The notes: a model not told the origin generated them from the letters alone. 64,000 nt of DNA from Takakia lepidozioides (GCA_030704615.1 CM060734.1:3100001-3164000); one strand, 5' to 3'. Shown: positions 1-13,269, counted from the first letter of the stretch. Program-made: numbers and translations.

Positions 1-39
1 ACTTCTGGTATTTACTCCTGGTAAGTTCTTCTGAGCTAT

Positions 40-1190
40 GTCCATTACAGTCATAGGTCTTGCAAAAATATCATAATCAACAAAAGTCATTACACCAATG
101 AACTTACAAAATACTATCAGCATGATTTTAGTTGGATTTAAAACTTTATATGAGCAACTAACACCTATATTCATAGGTCTTGAAAACATTTCATGAACAA
201 CATAAATCGTTACACCAATGAACTTACAAAACAACATCCGCATGATTTTAGTTGGTTTTGAAACTTTACATGAATAACTAACACCTACATTCATAGGTCA
301 TAGAAGACTTTCATGAACAACAAGAATCATTACATCAGTGAACTTACAAAACAACATCCATATGATTTTAGTTGGATCTGAAACTTTACATGAGCAACTA
401 ACACCTACATTCATAGGTCCTATAAAACTTTCATGAACAACAAAAATCATTACACCAGTGAACTTCCGCATGATTTTAGTTGGATTTAAAACTTTATATG
501 AGCACCTAACACCTACATTCATAGGTCATGCAAATATTTCAGGAACAACAAAAATCATTACACTAGTGAACTTATAAAGCAACATTCGTACTATTTTAGT
601 TGGATTTGAAACTTTACATGAACAACTAACACCTACATTCATAGGTCATGCAAAGATTTCATGAACAACAAAAATCATTACACCAGTGAACTTACAAAAC
701 AACATCCGTATGATTTTAGTTGGATTTGAAACTTTACATGAGCAACTAATACCTACATTCATAGGTCCTACAAAACTTTCATGAACAACAAAAATCATTA
801 CACCAGTGAACTTACAAAATACCATCCGTAGGATTTTAGTTGGATTTGAAAAATTTTATGAGCAACTACCACCTACATTCATATATCCTGCAAAAAATTC
901 ATGAATAACAAATGTCAGTACGCGGGCGAACTTACAGAATACCATCCGTGTGATTTTAATTCAGTGTGAAACTTTACATGAGCAACTAACACTTACATTC
1001 ATATGTCCTACAAAAATTTCATGAACAACAAAAATCATTACGCGGGTGAACTTACAAAATACCATCCGTGTGATTTCAATTCGATGTGAAGCTTTATATG
1101 AACAACTAACACCTACGTTTGTATGTCCTGCAAAATGTCATTAACAACAAAAGTCATTACGCGGTTGAACTTTCAAAATACCATCTGTAC
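40..1190. repeat. Tandem satellite, unit about 120 bp, about 9.5 copies
   Basis: A phrase close to ACACCTACATTCATAGGTC recurs at 161, 281, 401, 509, 629, 749, 869, 989 and 1109. The spacing is 120 bp except one 108-bp step between 401 and 509, where about 12 bp are missing. Each unit also holds a GATTTTAGTTGGATTTGAAAC-like block and an AACAACAAAAATCATTACAC-like block. Units at the right end (after about 870) are more diverged and end near 1190. Short open frames across it are only products of the repeat. The array runs to the window edge, so its full size is unknown. Confidence 0.95.
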
Positions 1191-3517
1191 CACCTAAGGT
1201 ACCTTGATAATGTTTAGGCCAAACGCTAGGCTATCTTGGTCATTACAAAAGAAGAAACAACCTTCAGTTCTAGAATGTTGGGTATAAAATGACACACACT
1301 AATATCCTATCAAACTACAATATACACATGGAACAACTTCCAAGACATTGGTTGATAATTTGGATGGTCATCAATGTATTCCAATGTGAATTTTCTCTTC
1401 TCTCTTACACATTGAAATGCTATGACCACTACTCTCTCATCATATTAAAAATGTATGACCATTACATTTACAATAGTCTTTTTGTATAATATAATTATCA
1501 CTTAGATGAATTCATATGTATTAAGTGGCTTGAGGAATCAATTCAATTGGGCAATTTTACTGAAGTTTATAGCCAGCCTTGTATATTGCTCTTAATCACA
1601 CGCCTCAAGAGTCAAAAAATAATGTATAATGCCTATGATCAAGGTTTGGTACGTAGAACTATATGCTTACGAGAAAGATGAAAACAAGATTTTCAAATTG
1701 AGCCCAAATACAAAGCATGTAAATGTATGAACAAAGGATTGCTTGAAAATACATACAAAATGCCGGGGAGGGGTTTTTAAAAAAATAAAATTTGTACAAG
1801 ATTCTATACACAAGGGATGGATAAATTGATAATTAAAATACATAAGGATCCCAGGGTATCCATATTGCCATGGCCAGCATTGTTCGCTCCAGTTCGCCAC
1901 TTTTTAATATAAATTCTTACCTAGGGCACTTCTCAACGAAAATCTCCAGGTTGGAAGTCCAACATTCAAGTAAGAAAAGGCGATCGTATGATCTGATTTC
2001 TTTCCACAGCTACCCACTGCACACCCCTGAACGTGGTTTTGTTTCATTCAACTACTCGCTGGCAGCGAGTCACTCGTGAGTTGCCCTTTTGAGTGCCATA
2101 TAATCATATGCATGCTGGACACTATGGAAATGCTGTGTGTATGAGTTTCGCCAGCTGGTAGTGTCCCTGGGCAGACTAAATGTTCTGGTACTGACCGTTA
2201 AGGCAACGTTCACAAAATTTGAATTCAAATTGCAGACAGTGACGTATCATCCATCCCATCTTCATTAGTAAAACTCCAGTATTATACAGAGGCAATCTCA
2301 CGCTAGAGGGAGGGTTTGAGCGTCCGACCTTGTGGATTACAGCCACACGCTCTAACCAACTGAGCTACTCCAGCTACAAAAGCTTGGAGAAGATATTATT
2401 TTAGAAAAAAGAAAACCGTATCCTAAACACTATATAACAGTCACATTCCTCGTCTTTTTTTCCCAAATTAGAAGGGGATTAACCCTGCAGAGCCATAATG
2501 CAGACAAAACAGGGACAATTGATCGCTTTCAATGAAATGTGTGCCAAGGGAGTCAACTTGGCAATGGGTGAGGCTGGAATGACTATGCATGGTAAAGTTT
2601 TGCCATTTCTCTACTTTGAAGATAAGTGAAGCTATGGGGGCCTGGCCTAAAATCTCAGCCTCAAAGTTGCACACAAATTAATCTCCATGCGTGTTTTCTT
2701 TTCTTTCGGGATTCATGCTGAAACATACTTACTACCAAACAGGGCATGCAATGCTGCTACCTTCAATGCAGATATGGCACCCCTGGATTACAGTATAGAA
2801 TGTGGAGAATTGTCTAAGTGCATGGTTAATCTCCTTTAAGTTCTGATGTCTGGCTCACAGATCACCTCAAGGCTCAATCTGCAGAATGTAGTAGATGTGC
2901 AACCGTAAGTAATTAAGTTGAGAAAGACCCAACATGAGCTCAGCCTCATACATCACTTGGAGATCACTCTGCACTCATATTTTAGCGGTCATTCCGGTAT
3001 GGTTGACAATGAATTTACTTCATCTCAATTGATGGACATACAGCAATCTGATGCCTCCACAATCTTTCCCTTTGTTGGAGGGAAAGGCATGTCAAGCATA
3101 GTTAACACATCTCTTGCAACATGAATGGTGGTCTCAATGCCATGAGTGCAATGGGCACACCACTAACACCCTACTCTCAAGGTAAGAACCAGAAAACCTC
3201 GCACACCTACATTTGTTCATCCACACTGTTGACATGGTTCATGGCAGTAAACCAAGGGGCTACTCTCACCCCAGATGTTTCTTCATTATCTGAATCTTTC
3301 CTCTTCTTAAGGACTTCTGAGTTCCCTCTGAGGACCTTTCAAATCTCTGCCCAGATGCTTAGCCACCAGGTTTTTTCAAAAGCCCAGATTGCCAAGGGCC
3401 AAAGGGCAAGAGTCGCATACTGCCAATCTATTGAAGCCGTTTGAACTGCCAAAAAACCACAGTGGTATCCACATGCAGGCCACATTTGTGAGTCTAACAA
3501 CTGTGAAAAATTACTGC
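1191..3517. other. Intergenic, AT-rich; only a tRNA-like gene seen
   Basis: I see no conserved protein in this stretch. It lies between the satellite and the 3' end of the LUC7-RL gene and may hold that gene's 3' untranslated region near 3300-3517. Apart from the tRNA-like sequence at 2301-2374 no other structure was recognised. Confidence 0.5.
2301..2374 (-). tRNA. tRNA-Asn-like gene with GUA (Tyr) anticodon; probably a pseudogene
   Basis: Read on the minus strand, 74 nt fold as a tRNA. The acceptor stem GCTGGAG/CTCTAGC pairs fully with one G-T wobble, the D stem is GCTC/GAGC, and the anticodon stem is TGTGG/CCACA. The body is that of plant tRNA-Asn, whose anticodon loop is CTGTTAA. Here the loop is CTGTAAT, giving anticodon GTA, which would read Tyr codons. 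The T stem GGACG/CCTCC has a C-C mismatch and the T loop starts CTC instead of TTC, which weakens the internal B-box promoter. No intron is present, whereas plant tRNA-Tyr genes normally have one. A decayed tRNA-Asn copy is the most likely reading. Confidence 0.7.
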
Positions 3518-6500
3518 TCATACTCTATGGTCTGGAGACCGGGACCGCCGTCGACTGTGGTGCCGAACTGGTGACCGAGAGCCTGCTTGTAGAGGGGGCG
3601 AACGAGACCGCGACAGCCTACGGTCTTGTTCCCTATATCTTCCCTTCTCCCAGTCCCTTTCCCTGTCACGATTTCTCTCCCAGTCTTTATCCTTGTCCCT
3701 GTCTCGCCCCACCCGGCCCCGATCATGATCACGATAGCGGTCCCCTCTGTCCTTCTCCCTGTATCTCTCGCGCGGTGCATCTCTCTCCTTCTCTTTGTCC
3801 CTTTCGCGGTCATCTCTCTCCCGCGCACCCTTCTCCCTCTCTTTGTCCCGCCCATTTTCTTTAGTAAGCTTCTCCAATTCCACCTCCTTCTCCCTCTGCT
3901 TTCGCTTTTCTTCTGTCTCTCTCTCTCTTGCTATCTTCTCCTCCTCTCTTGCTTTGTCTTTCCGTTCCTGCCCATCACCGTGCATACAATTAGGATTTAG
4001 CCCCAATTTGGAACAGCCTGGTGGATTGCAAGCAAACCGACTTCCAATTATTGACCTGCCTTCCTGCTGACAACAATTACACCACACACACCAAAGACGG
4101 AAATAATATCTGCTGAATCAACGACAGATCACCATGACAGTTGTACAGATGATCGTTGATTGTACAGATGTACAACTGACGATCATTGTACAACTGACAA
4201 TCAATCATCAGTTTCTCTTTGCATTTGAAATAACAAGACTTTCCTTATTTCTTTCACTTCCATAGGTTCCGCTATTGTTAGAAGAGTGCAATATGTGGAA
4301 GAGAATGTACTCATGAGACATTGTCTGCCAAAGGCTTGTGGCCATAGACCCCGCACCCAGCTTGGGCAATATGTAGAAGAGAGGGAGAGAAAAAGGGGGA
4401 AAGTCTTCCAGTGAGGTCACTTTTACCTTGAATTCTGTCAAGTAGTCACGGACTAAGCCAAAACCTACATGCTGCTTGCCAGTCATATGCGATTGCGTAC
4501 GCTCTGTTGCATCATTGGCCACTAAAAAAGATCCACAAATTTCGCAAAGAGCCATCTTCTTCTCTTGTGATAGAATTAACCCTCGCTCACTTGACGCTTG
4601 TTGTATTAATACTTCCTTCTCAGCATTCAACACATCCACCTGCACTCAAAAGACCAACAAATGCGCCAAGCATGTCAGTTCTTACTACTCAGGAAACACA
4701 TAAATCCAGATGAAAACAGATGTAGGCGTTAAGCTTACATGCCCTTCCAAATTATGGCACAATGGAATCATAACAAAGTCACTCACTCTCAGAACGCACA
4801 TAATGAGTCTTTCAACTGTCCAAAAAGCTGGAGAGAAGATTGCACAGGCAGACATTTGACCTCATATGCAAAAGGGTGGCTGCGAAAGTCATACTAAGGA
4901 TGTGCAGGCATTTTCCACTTTCACAATCCCTAGTGCCTCTATGTTTCAGAAGGAATTGTTTCAGCAAGTTGGAGAAACAGTATATTTGGGCCAAGTGTAG
5001 CTCGGTGCAAAATACAATTCCTTGGTCCCCTAATTGAGAACCATGCAGGGACACAAAAACCGCATTGCCAAGGGATAGGGTCTACATTCCAACCCAGTCT
5101 GGGATCCCCATCGATCTTTCAAAAACTACTAGTGTCTGCATAGCAATTAGTTGCATGCAAGAGCATATCAAGCTAGGATATGCTTGCCAGTCGAGGGGGT
5201 ACTCCATGCAGTTCAACGTGCGCATTCTATGGGACTCTGCAAATAAGGTCATGCAATGTGGTTATCAGTTAGGATGATAAATACCAGTAATTTTCTTTAG
5301 TCTCTTACATTGACTTTCAACTGTCACTGAGACTCATGGCGGCAGGGAGAAGCCCCTTCAGTATACAGCGAACGAAAGGCAACGGAAAAGTGTCAGATAA
5401 GAGCAAGAGTATCCGGGCTTGAAAAAGCATAAGAAACAGACAAGTTAAAACTAATGGACGCCATGCATAGTGAGCGAGTGTGTCCATGACTTATATCCAC
5501 CTTTGGAGATCTAGGATAAAGCTATTGATGTCTGAGTCTCCTGCATTGCAACCCTGAACTATCCACCAACACATTACAAATTTCTTTACTTTTTTGAGAC
5601 AGGCTCATGCAATGCATCTAAATATGACAACTCTGGAACCTGTTTGTACCTTCTTCATAAGAGCTTGGGCCTCATCAACCTTGCCCTCTTCGCCAAGGTG
5701 TTCACTTTGCTCCAAAAGTTTCTTAATCTTCTCTTCAATTGTTGCCAGCTGATCGGATTTCTCTGTGGATATGGGTACCAATGATGCAACATCGACGTCC
5801 TGCGCAAGGCGTTCATGTCCTCGTCTGACCTTGCGATCCAGGTCTTGGACCTGCCAGTCAAGTGCTTTCATGCTAGTGCCTTAACTACAAAAGAAAATGG
5901 TTTCCAGTCTTTGTAACTGCAGTTTATTAACGCACGTAATTTGACCCTGGATAAATGAAGGGTATGTTCAATTGAACTATAGCCTGATTTTATCCTTACC
6001 CTTTGAGGGTAAATTCTGGCATTGTCGTGTAATTACATTTACCCAAAAAAAACACGTGTTTGGATAAGAAAGAAAGCCCTTGAAGAACGATGATCTGTGC
6101 TCCAACTTGAGATCTAAGTTGACAAGAATGCAATACAAACTTACCAACTTCTCACAAAATTGAGCAAGCTCAGCTTCAAAACGGGGCACATATAAATCGT
6201 GTCGTGTTGATTGCTCATAACTGTAACCCCAACAAGATAGAAAGGAGGTCAAGTATAGGTTTAAGCCATGCATTGAATTTCAAATAGACAAGAACATGAA
6301 GAGCTTAGATAGGCAAGATTCAGGACAGAGGTTACCCAACATAGAACCGATCTGAGTGGTAGAGTTGTGCAACACACAACAGAAAAGCCACATTGCACAC
6401 TTTTTCTTTCTTAGATATCCATCCTGCTCATATTAGTTTTCTTTGCTGACCTCATCAAAAAAGTTCTGTCACAGACAGTTTGTTAGCTTACTTTGTCTTT

Positions 6501-8099
6501 TCCAAAGTAAGGTTGAAGGGAGCTACCAACACCCCCACATACTATCCACCCTGAATTTGTGGTGGGTAGTGAGCAAATAGAACTTCGAGCAGACTGAACC
6601 TGCAAGTGCTCTGGACCAGCATAAATCAACACCAGAAAATTCCACTTCTAGTAACCAGATGACTAAGATGTATAAGTTGGCTGTATTGCTGGCTTGCTGC
6701 TAGATGGCATACAAAAACGTTACAATTCAAGGCCAACTGAGGGTTACACAAGCCCTATTGCGTTTCCCCTCCAGAGGGGTTTTCTCTGCCAGGTGGTGGT
6801 GGACAAAAGATTAGGAATTCCAACTGGACAGCGTTCAACATCTTCCACCAACCACATGTATTACTGGTAGATGGATCACCCTCGGCAGGTTGAACATCAG
6901 CAGGGAAGAAATGCCCGCTAGGTAGTCACCTTTCCTTGAGTTTTGGATCATGAATCTTGGAGCATGGCCCTGCCACCACAGCAATTTTCCTTGTTCATCA
7001 TTCCACACAATCTTATTGGTGAACAGCAGGATTAAGAATCTAGAAGGTGAAAAGCAAAATGATCCATCGAAACCTGACAAGAACTTCCGATTGCTAATTT
7101 GTCCAATCGCTTGAAGAACAGAAGATTGCCCATCACAAAAGGATAATAAACCAGATACTTCGTACCAAAAGACTCCACCAGGTAATGAAATAAAAAGAGA
7201 AGGCATACCAAGGTCACTCTTTGTGTTGACAAATAACTCGTGGGGGCAGAAGCGCACAAGATAGCACCCACACACCTCCTTGTCATCCCAGCGCACTTCT
7301 CTGTGTGCTTTCTTTTCTTCGGCAGTCAAATTCCGGGCTGTTAGATTCACCCAACCAACAAGCAGACAGTATAACATCTGATACGGTTCCTTGGAATAGG
7401 CCTGACAGTGCATCTGCTCTGAAAGGTACAAGGCAATTGAGGAAAATATTCCCATGTTTGCACCTCAATTTCTGTCATGTTTTTAAAAAAAAATTCACAC
7501 TGCTGTGAATGCAAATAAAGAAAATTTGTTGCCTTCTTGCATAGCCTCTAATTTTTTTGGCACCAATTATGATCACTGGTATTATCACATCGAAGTAAGG
7601 TTTTTCACAGACATTAAAAGGTAACCCAAACAGATGTTGCACCGGTCCAAGTTAGAACCTAAACTAGGACAACATACAGACCATCAACTTATCCTGTGTG
7701 GCAGTGACAAGCTGCCACACTCCCCTCCCACTTTCATCAAGCTGACATATATCACTTACAATACAGCGCTCAAATCTAGCGGCCACGCCGTTATACAGAT
7801 GTTAGTACCGAGTTTCAGTCACCTTTCCAACTAAGCACAACTCAACCACGATGTCGATAAGAACTCCGCAGGCATTCAGTAGAATGTACGCGGAGAGTGT
7901 TGCAGGTTTACGAGATGTGTTAACAAAAAGAGTCAAGATCGCTTCAACAACGAGGAGGTGTGGACAGTCCGAATCCGTTAACATTAGGGTTGCTTAGTAG
8001 GGACTCTCAGATGTAGCTAAATTTAACAGGAAAAAAGTGCAAGGGGTGTGCACCAGTCCCCATGAGTTCATCCAGTAAAGCTCGCTGAGCCTCCACCAT
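3518..8099 (-). CDS. LUC7RL: LUC7-related (LUC7-RL) U1 snRNP-associated splicing factor, 7 exons, 384 aa
   Basis: Plant LUC7 proteins bind U1 snRNP and influence 5' splice-site choice in the nucleus. Exons: 8099-8054, 7337-7209, 6969-6930, 6220-6145, 5850-5650, 4639-4427 and 3967-3518; they sum to 1155 nt and every junction used is GT-AG. The start MVEAQRALLDELMGT is the family N-terminus. The first zinc finger (VCGCYLVRFCPHELF, then GPCSKIHD) spans exons 2-3. A coiled-coil stretch with DLDRKVRRG and EEGKVDEAQAL follows in exon 5. The second finger is in exon 6 (LCEICGSFLV, then QSHMTGKQHVG). The last exon is an Arg/Asp/Glu-rich and RS-rich tail ending SRSPDHRV. Sequence and layout match the LUC7-RL clade rather than the LUC7A/B type. 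The gene is divergent from RER1. Intron 6 and the 3' flank were not checked for alternative splicing. Confidence 0.93.
4301..4367 (+). repeat. Dispersed short repeat, copy A
   Basis: About 65 bp starting GAGAATGTACTC and containing GGCCATAGACCCCGC, shared with 10423-10488 and 42088-42151. It begins just past the 3' end of LUC7-RL exon 6, in the following intron. Similarity stops abruptly at GAGAATGTACTC on the left in all three copies, as expected for an element end. Confidence 0.75.
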
Positions 8100-9672
8100 C
8101 CCGCTCTTGCGCCCACACCCAGAGGCAACAAAGCCTTCTTTCTCAAGAGCGAACCCCTACTGAGTTGGTTGTAGGACCCTTTCGTAACTGCCTATAAATA
8201 TCTTCTGTTCCTTGCACCAGACCGCCCTCCCTTTTCCGCTCCTCACAAAATGGTGGTCAAGGCAAGCCGACTTCGCATCTCGAAAACGCCTACTTGATTT
8301 GATCCAACGCAACAAAACTCTTGCCACCAACTCAATAACGCCGCTACTTCAAGATAGTCCAGAACCACGACAAATACTATGCATCAAGCCTAGTCCAGCA
8401 GCCACTTGTCAAATCCCGTGACGACCACAAAACCTCTTTCCTCAATACACTTTCAGCCGCCAAGGATCTGGGAAAGTCAATCCAACAATCCACCCTAACA
8501 CCCTTCACATATCTCTTGTGCACGTCTTACGTCAATCAGTACAAAACACGCAATTCAGAATTGTTATCCAGTCCCACCATCGCACAAACACGCCTCCCGT
8601 CATCCCCGCATGTGCCATCAGCAGGAAACCGATCCATCTTGGGCCAACAGCCTACATCTAGGTTGCATTCCCCTGACGAAAAATCCCTCACAAAGTGCCG
8701 CTATTCAGCGTACACATCCTCGGACTAACAACAAGACAGCAGCCTCCTTCACGATCGTCAACAATCACCATCACCATCACACAAGCACATCGCAAATCCG
8801 ACAAGACCTCTCGCTGCCTTCCTCAATACGGCGCGGCAAGAGGGGAGAGACCACCCCGCATTTCACGTCCCTTACGTGGCACCCATCCATTCGTGCCAAC
8901 AGGGAAGACCCGTGCATCACTTTTGTGTGGGAACTATTTACCCAGGGAAATAGTTATTCCCGGATCGATGTTGATTCCTTATTGCAACTAAATGTAACAG
9001 TCAATCATAGGTGATTTTGTAGTTTCTGATGTCCTGAAGGTCTAAAATAGGTACTCAAAGGCGGCGTATGGGATTTGAGCCCCGGACCGCAGAGAATGGT
9101 CCCCCGTGCCCTAACTGGTGGGAGCTTCAAGTAACCCGCGGTTAAAAGAGGGACCCCAGGAATAACCGGGCCGGGTTGGGCATAATGCATGCGAGACCGA
9201 CAGAGAGGGCCCACGGTGTGTTGCAGTCGCGCTTTGGGTTCTTGTGTGGTAGTGTGCGTGCAAGAATCGATGGCGCGTGTTGGATTGGCGTAGAGAAATC
9301 TGCAGGAGAGCAAGCAAGGGAAGGAAAAGCGAGGGGGAGTTGGTTTGAGAAACTCGTTGGGGAGAGAGGCGGTGTTGTTTGGGAGGAGGAGAAAGAGTTC
9401 AAGTCTGGAGTGTGATTTTAGACCTTTTGATTAGGTTTGTTTGTGTCTGGTTTGAAGGGTACAAAGGAAGAAGGAAGGAGGAGGGAGGGACGAAGAAAGC
9501 GGTTTGGATAATAGGTTTGGGTCGGAAGGCGCTGCATGACTGCTGCTTCTATAGCTTACAAGGGCGTGTGTGTCAAAGTGCGTCTTCCTATTTGTCGGAA
9601 AATAGAGGGAGGAAGGGGGTGGGGGGGGGGGGGGGGGGTGGTGGCACTGGTTTGCTTACATTGTAGCCAGTT
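8100..9672. promoter_or_regulatory. Shared 5' region of divergent LUC7-RL and RER1
   Basis: This 1.57 kb separates two start codons that point away from each other, so it should hold both promoters and 5' untranslated regions. A TATAAATA lies near 8193 on the plus strand but is too far from RER1 to be assigned. The RER1-proximal part (9300-9660) is purine-rich and G-rich. No conserved protein is visible. Confidence 0.5.
9621..9638 (+). repeat. Run of 18 G just upstream of RER1 start
   Basis: An uninterrupted run of 18 G, preceded by GGGGGT, ends 35 bp before the RER1 ATG. It probably lies in the 5' untranslated region and could form a G-quadruplex. The length is prone to sequencing and assembly error. 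Confidence 0.8.
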
Positions 9673-12362
9673 ATGGATGGTTTGTATTCTGAGGATGCGT
9701 CAGTCCTGGGGACTCGGGCATCCGCCAACCCGGCTGCAAAATGGAGAGACAACATGAATCGCCGGTTCCAGTACTATTTGGACAAATCGACGCCACATCC
9801 AGTGCCTCGCTGGGCGGGGTCCGTATTGGTGGCCGGGATCTATTGCTTGCGAGTTTACTATGTGAAGGGTTTCTACATTGTCACATACGGGCTCGGCATC
9901 TACATTCTCAACCTGCTCATTGGGTTTTTGTCACCGCAAGTTGACCCTGAGAGCGAAGGTCCGGCCCTGCCTACCAAGGGGAGTGATGAATTCAAGCCTT
10001 TTATTCGCCGGCTTCCAGAGTTCAAATTTTGGTGCATTTCTGGTCCCCTTTCTGATTTTGTCGAATGTTGTCTCTGTCTCTGTCTCTGTCTCAAGTATAG
10101 TTTTTCCTATATCCACTTGTCCGTCCTCATGTTTTTTCCCGTTAGTTGGATGAACAGGCAGCATTAAATGGAATGCTTTGACAGAAGGACACAGATCCCT
10201 GTAAAGTAGGGATCTGGCTTTTAGTCTTCATTGATTGTAAGACCGTCCTCATGCCAACCCCAGACCTCTCTCAACTCTGAGGGTCTAGAAGATGCTACCA
10301 CATGCCAACTTGATTCATTAAAAGGCTCGAGTTGGTGGCTCTTTAACTTGCACGATCTCCTTCCTTGCAATAGCATGTAAGATGTCAAAGGTCAGACGAA
10401 CATGCTCTCAGTCTGTTATGAGAGAATGTACTCAGAAAATGGTGTTTGCCATAGCCTTGTGGCCATAGAGCCCACGCCCAGTTTGGGTGGAACAAGAAGG
10501 GTAGACACCAAATCCCTTTTCGTTCCCACAACTAGAGAAGGTTAACAACACCTTCATAGTCCAGCACCACATCAGATACTACCAAGCCAGAGCCAAAGCT
10601 GTGAACACATGTATTTCAGAGCTATGATAGATATTACCACCATAGCATAGAAGAATCAGCCAGCATATTGAAAGAATATCCTTCAGGTGGTTTCTAAGCT
10701 CTATGCTATGCAACCAAACCTCATTTACAAGGTTGGGAGAAGAAAGTCACGAGACAGCAGTAGCCACTCCTAGCTATGAAGGCAAAGGTGAAGCCTCACC
10801 TGCTCCCATCCCATCCAGAGCCACAAACAGTAGTTGGTGGTTAGTGAGGAATAGGTGGCTTTGTACCTAGTTGGATGTACACCAATAAAGATAGGAAAAA
10901 GGAGGACAATGAAGCATAACAGCCTTGCAGAGTTCTAACATGTAGGCCAATGCGTGAGGAAGTAGCAAGAACAACCTGTCAGCTCATGCCCTCTACTCAA
11001 GTGCTGCTTGAGGAAGAGGCCATGGCTGTCAGTCTCTAGTTTCACCCATCCATTTGATAGAGCCTTCCTTCCTTGAAAAATGAAGACTGAACTGCTTCTT
11101 ACCCCACACCTTGGAGGCATGTGTAACTGTGTGGTGTGGCTGAAACTAATTTTCCTTCTATAAGTGGCCAACCAATTTTCAGTGCCTTTAGTCTAGCACT
11201 GATATAGTTTGAAGTAAGGCCAATTTGCACATACCCCCTTATGGATATAGTTTTGCTCAAGATCTGCATCAACCAACAAATCGCCCTTGCATTCTCACAA
11301 CAACCCTTGTGAGATCTACATAATTTACTTCAGAATGACAACCTTGCCGTTGACCTGTTATCAGATGGGAGGGACCTGGAAAGTTGGGTCATTTTAAGCT
11401 GCGTTTATTATGTTTGGGCTAAAGGTTATAATGTATGCAAGACAGTCGCAAGCAGAATATTTGTGTTCTCAAAACTCCCTAAAATTGTGGCTCACAGTCA
11501 TCGACATGGGTATTGGTGATGGTGGGGTCCCAGGTATGCGCTAACAAAGGCATTCTGTGTGGCGTTCTCGCTTACCTTCTTCAGCATATTCGATGTACCA
11601 GTGTTTTGGCCTATACTGCTACTTTATTGGATTGTGCTGTTTGTGCTTACAATGAAGCGCCAAATCAGACACATGATTAAATACCGTTACATACCTTTCT
11701 CCTTGGGCAAGCAGGTAATTCTTTGTCCCCTTCATTAATTCATGACTTGTTCACAGTTTCGTGTTTTGTAAAGGAGGATATTAGTTCCACAGAGGCTGAA
11801 GTTATGATACCCTCCGCAGATTTTGCTTGCAGTAGTTTTTCAGCCAGGTGTCTTTTACCCAGCCTAGGGTGTGCTTCTCTTACATGCACCTCATGCTGAA
11901 TTCAAGGAAAGGTAGAAGAGTGACATACCTATTTGCTCTGCTTTAGTTCACTTGGTGTGTTCCATTTAGTTTATCTTGTTCAAGTGAATGTTTCCCTGTC
12001 CGGTACAGTGAAGCCCTTCTACTTGACAGTAGTCACTTAGTGGGGTATGCAAATATGGATGGGCTCTCACCAAGCATAAAAGAAAAGAAGCACTGGCTGG
12101 GGTGACAGTCTGTTACTATACACGGAATCATGTCTAATTAGCAATTGCTCTGGCGCCTTGGTGACACTTGCAGAGTGCACAATTACAGACTGGATTTAAG
12201 CACAGACCACCACCTGACAAAGCTCATTCTTTGCACAGTGTTAGTGAGCATGAAGTATGCTGAAGGAGTGGTATTGGGGGATGGTGGGTGGGGTTGTGTG
12301 TGCAGCGGTATAGTGGGAAGAGGTCGGCTTCGTCTGACAAGGCAAGCTCTTCCAAAGATTAG
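9673..12362 (+). CDS. RER1: RER1, Golgi-to-ER retrieval receptor, 3 exons, 198 aa
   Basis: RER1 is a four-span membrane protein of the early Golgi that returns escaped ER membrane proteins in COPI vesicles. Exons: 9673-10031, 11534-11714 and 12306-12362; they total 597 nt with GT-AG borders, and the split Trp codon at the first junction is restored. Family motifs are [51 protein letters not shown] (end of exon 1) and [14 protein letters not shown] (exon 2). The short last exon encodes [18 protein letters not shown]. It was found by matching the usual phase-0 junction after GKQ. Four hydrophobic segments are visible. An alternative reading with no last intron would end after [10 protein letters not shown], which fits the family less well. 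Confidence 0.95.
10070..10092 (+). repeat. (TGTCTC)n microsatellite
   Basis: About four TGTCTC units lie 40 bp inside RER1 intron 1. Confidence 0.85.
10423..10488 (+). repeat. Dispersed short repeat, copy B
   Basis: Shares GAGAATGTACTCA and TTTGCCATAGCCTTGTGG with the copies near 4301 and 42088. It lies in RER1 intron 1. Confidence 0.75.
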
Positions 12363-13269
12363 TTGGAGGCTATGGCTATGGTGTCCCTTTTCTGACTCTC
12401 AGACCTAATAGTGGCCGGCTCGTGAACATGAAGAGAGGGACTGCTGCCCTCTGTCTGGAGGTCGACGGGGCTACGCAGGATGCTTTAGGTTCATGTGTTT
12501 TTGGTGTTGTCCTGTCCTGTCTGGTCCTGTCATTAGTAGGACATATTTGATTCTTTGGCATGTTTGGGAAGTGGGAGTATCCAAGCATGTCCTGGTTTGT
12601 TGGCATCGGCAAAGCAGCCGTCAGATCAGACCATTTGTTAGATAAGAGGGGTGCTTCACTCCATCACAGGAGAGGGTCAGGAGGTTGGGTTATAGGCCAT
12701 ATTGGGAGGAGGCAGGTATAAGTTTTTTCGCTGTATTTAGAAATGCTACCTATGAGTTCTCTGTAGGAAGGACATTCTAAATTTAGTCAGGGATATTTGG
12801 TTCGACCATTTATTGTCCTGTGGCCTCTGTTAGTTATTTTTTTCATAGCTTGATTCTGGGTGACGTGCAACTATCTGAGTTTATATTGCAGGAATGTATA
12901 TCAGGCCCCTCTATGACCTCATTTCTTCAAGGTCTAGGGTGGTTCGCGGCAGGGTGCACAGATGGCAATGTAAAGGGCTGAAACATATCACTCTAGGCAC
13001 CACGGAAGGGTGCTTGTCCGGTGTTGTCTGTCCTGTAGTCTTTGAGTTGCAAGCTGTTTTAGTACTGCCTATAAATGTGACACCATAAATCTCATGCAAA
13101 ATCTTATGCACTGCAAGCAGCAGACAAATGCGGAACACAAGGATTGGTAAAAGTTGATTCACATTCATCTTGATGTGTCCCATATTACACTCTTCATTGG
13201 TTATAATGGACATTGAATCAAATCCAGTGCAATAAATGATAACTTAGCTCAACACCAAGCTGTGTACGA

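Noticed and set aside
3571-4070. Long plus-strand open frames rich in Ser, Pro and Leu
   Set aside because: They are antisense to the Arg/Asp/Glu-rich tail exon of LUC7-RL and come from its biased codons.
9060-9130. tRNA-like or SINE-like sequence with B-box GGCTCAAATCC on the minus strand
   Set aside because: No acceptor stem or proper A box could be paired; only a B-box-like string remains.
11750-11830. Alternative last exon of RER1 (RLKL stop)
   Set aside because: The exon at 12306-12362 encodes RYSGKRS, which fits the family's C-terminus far better.
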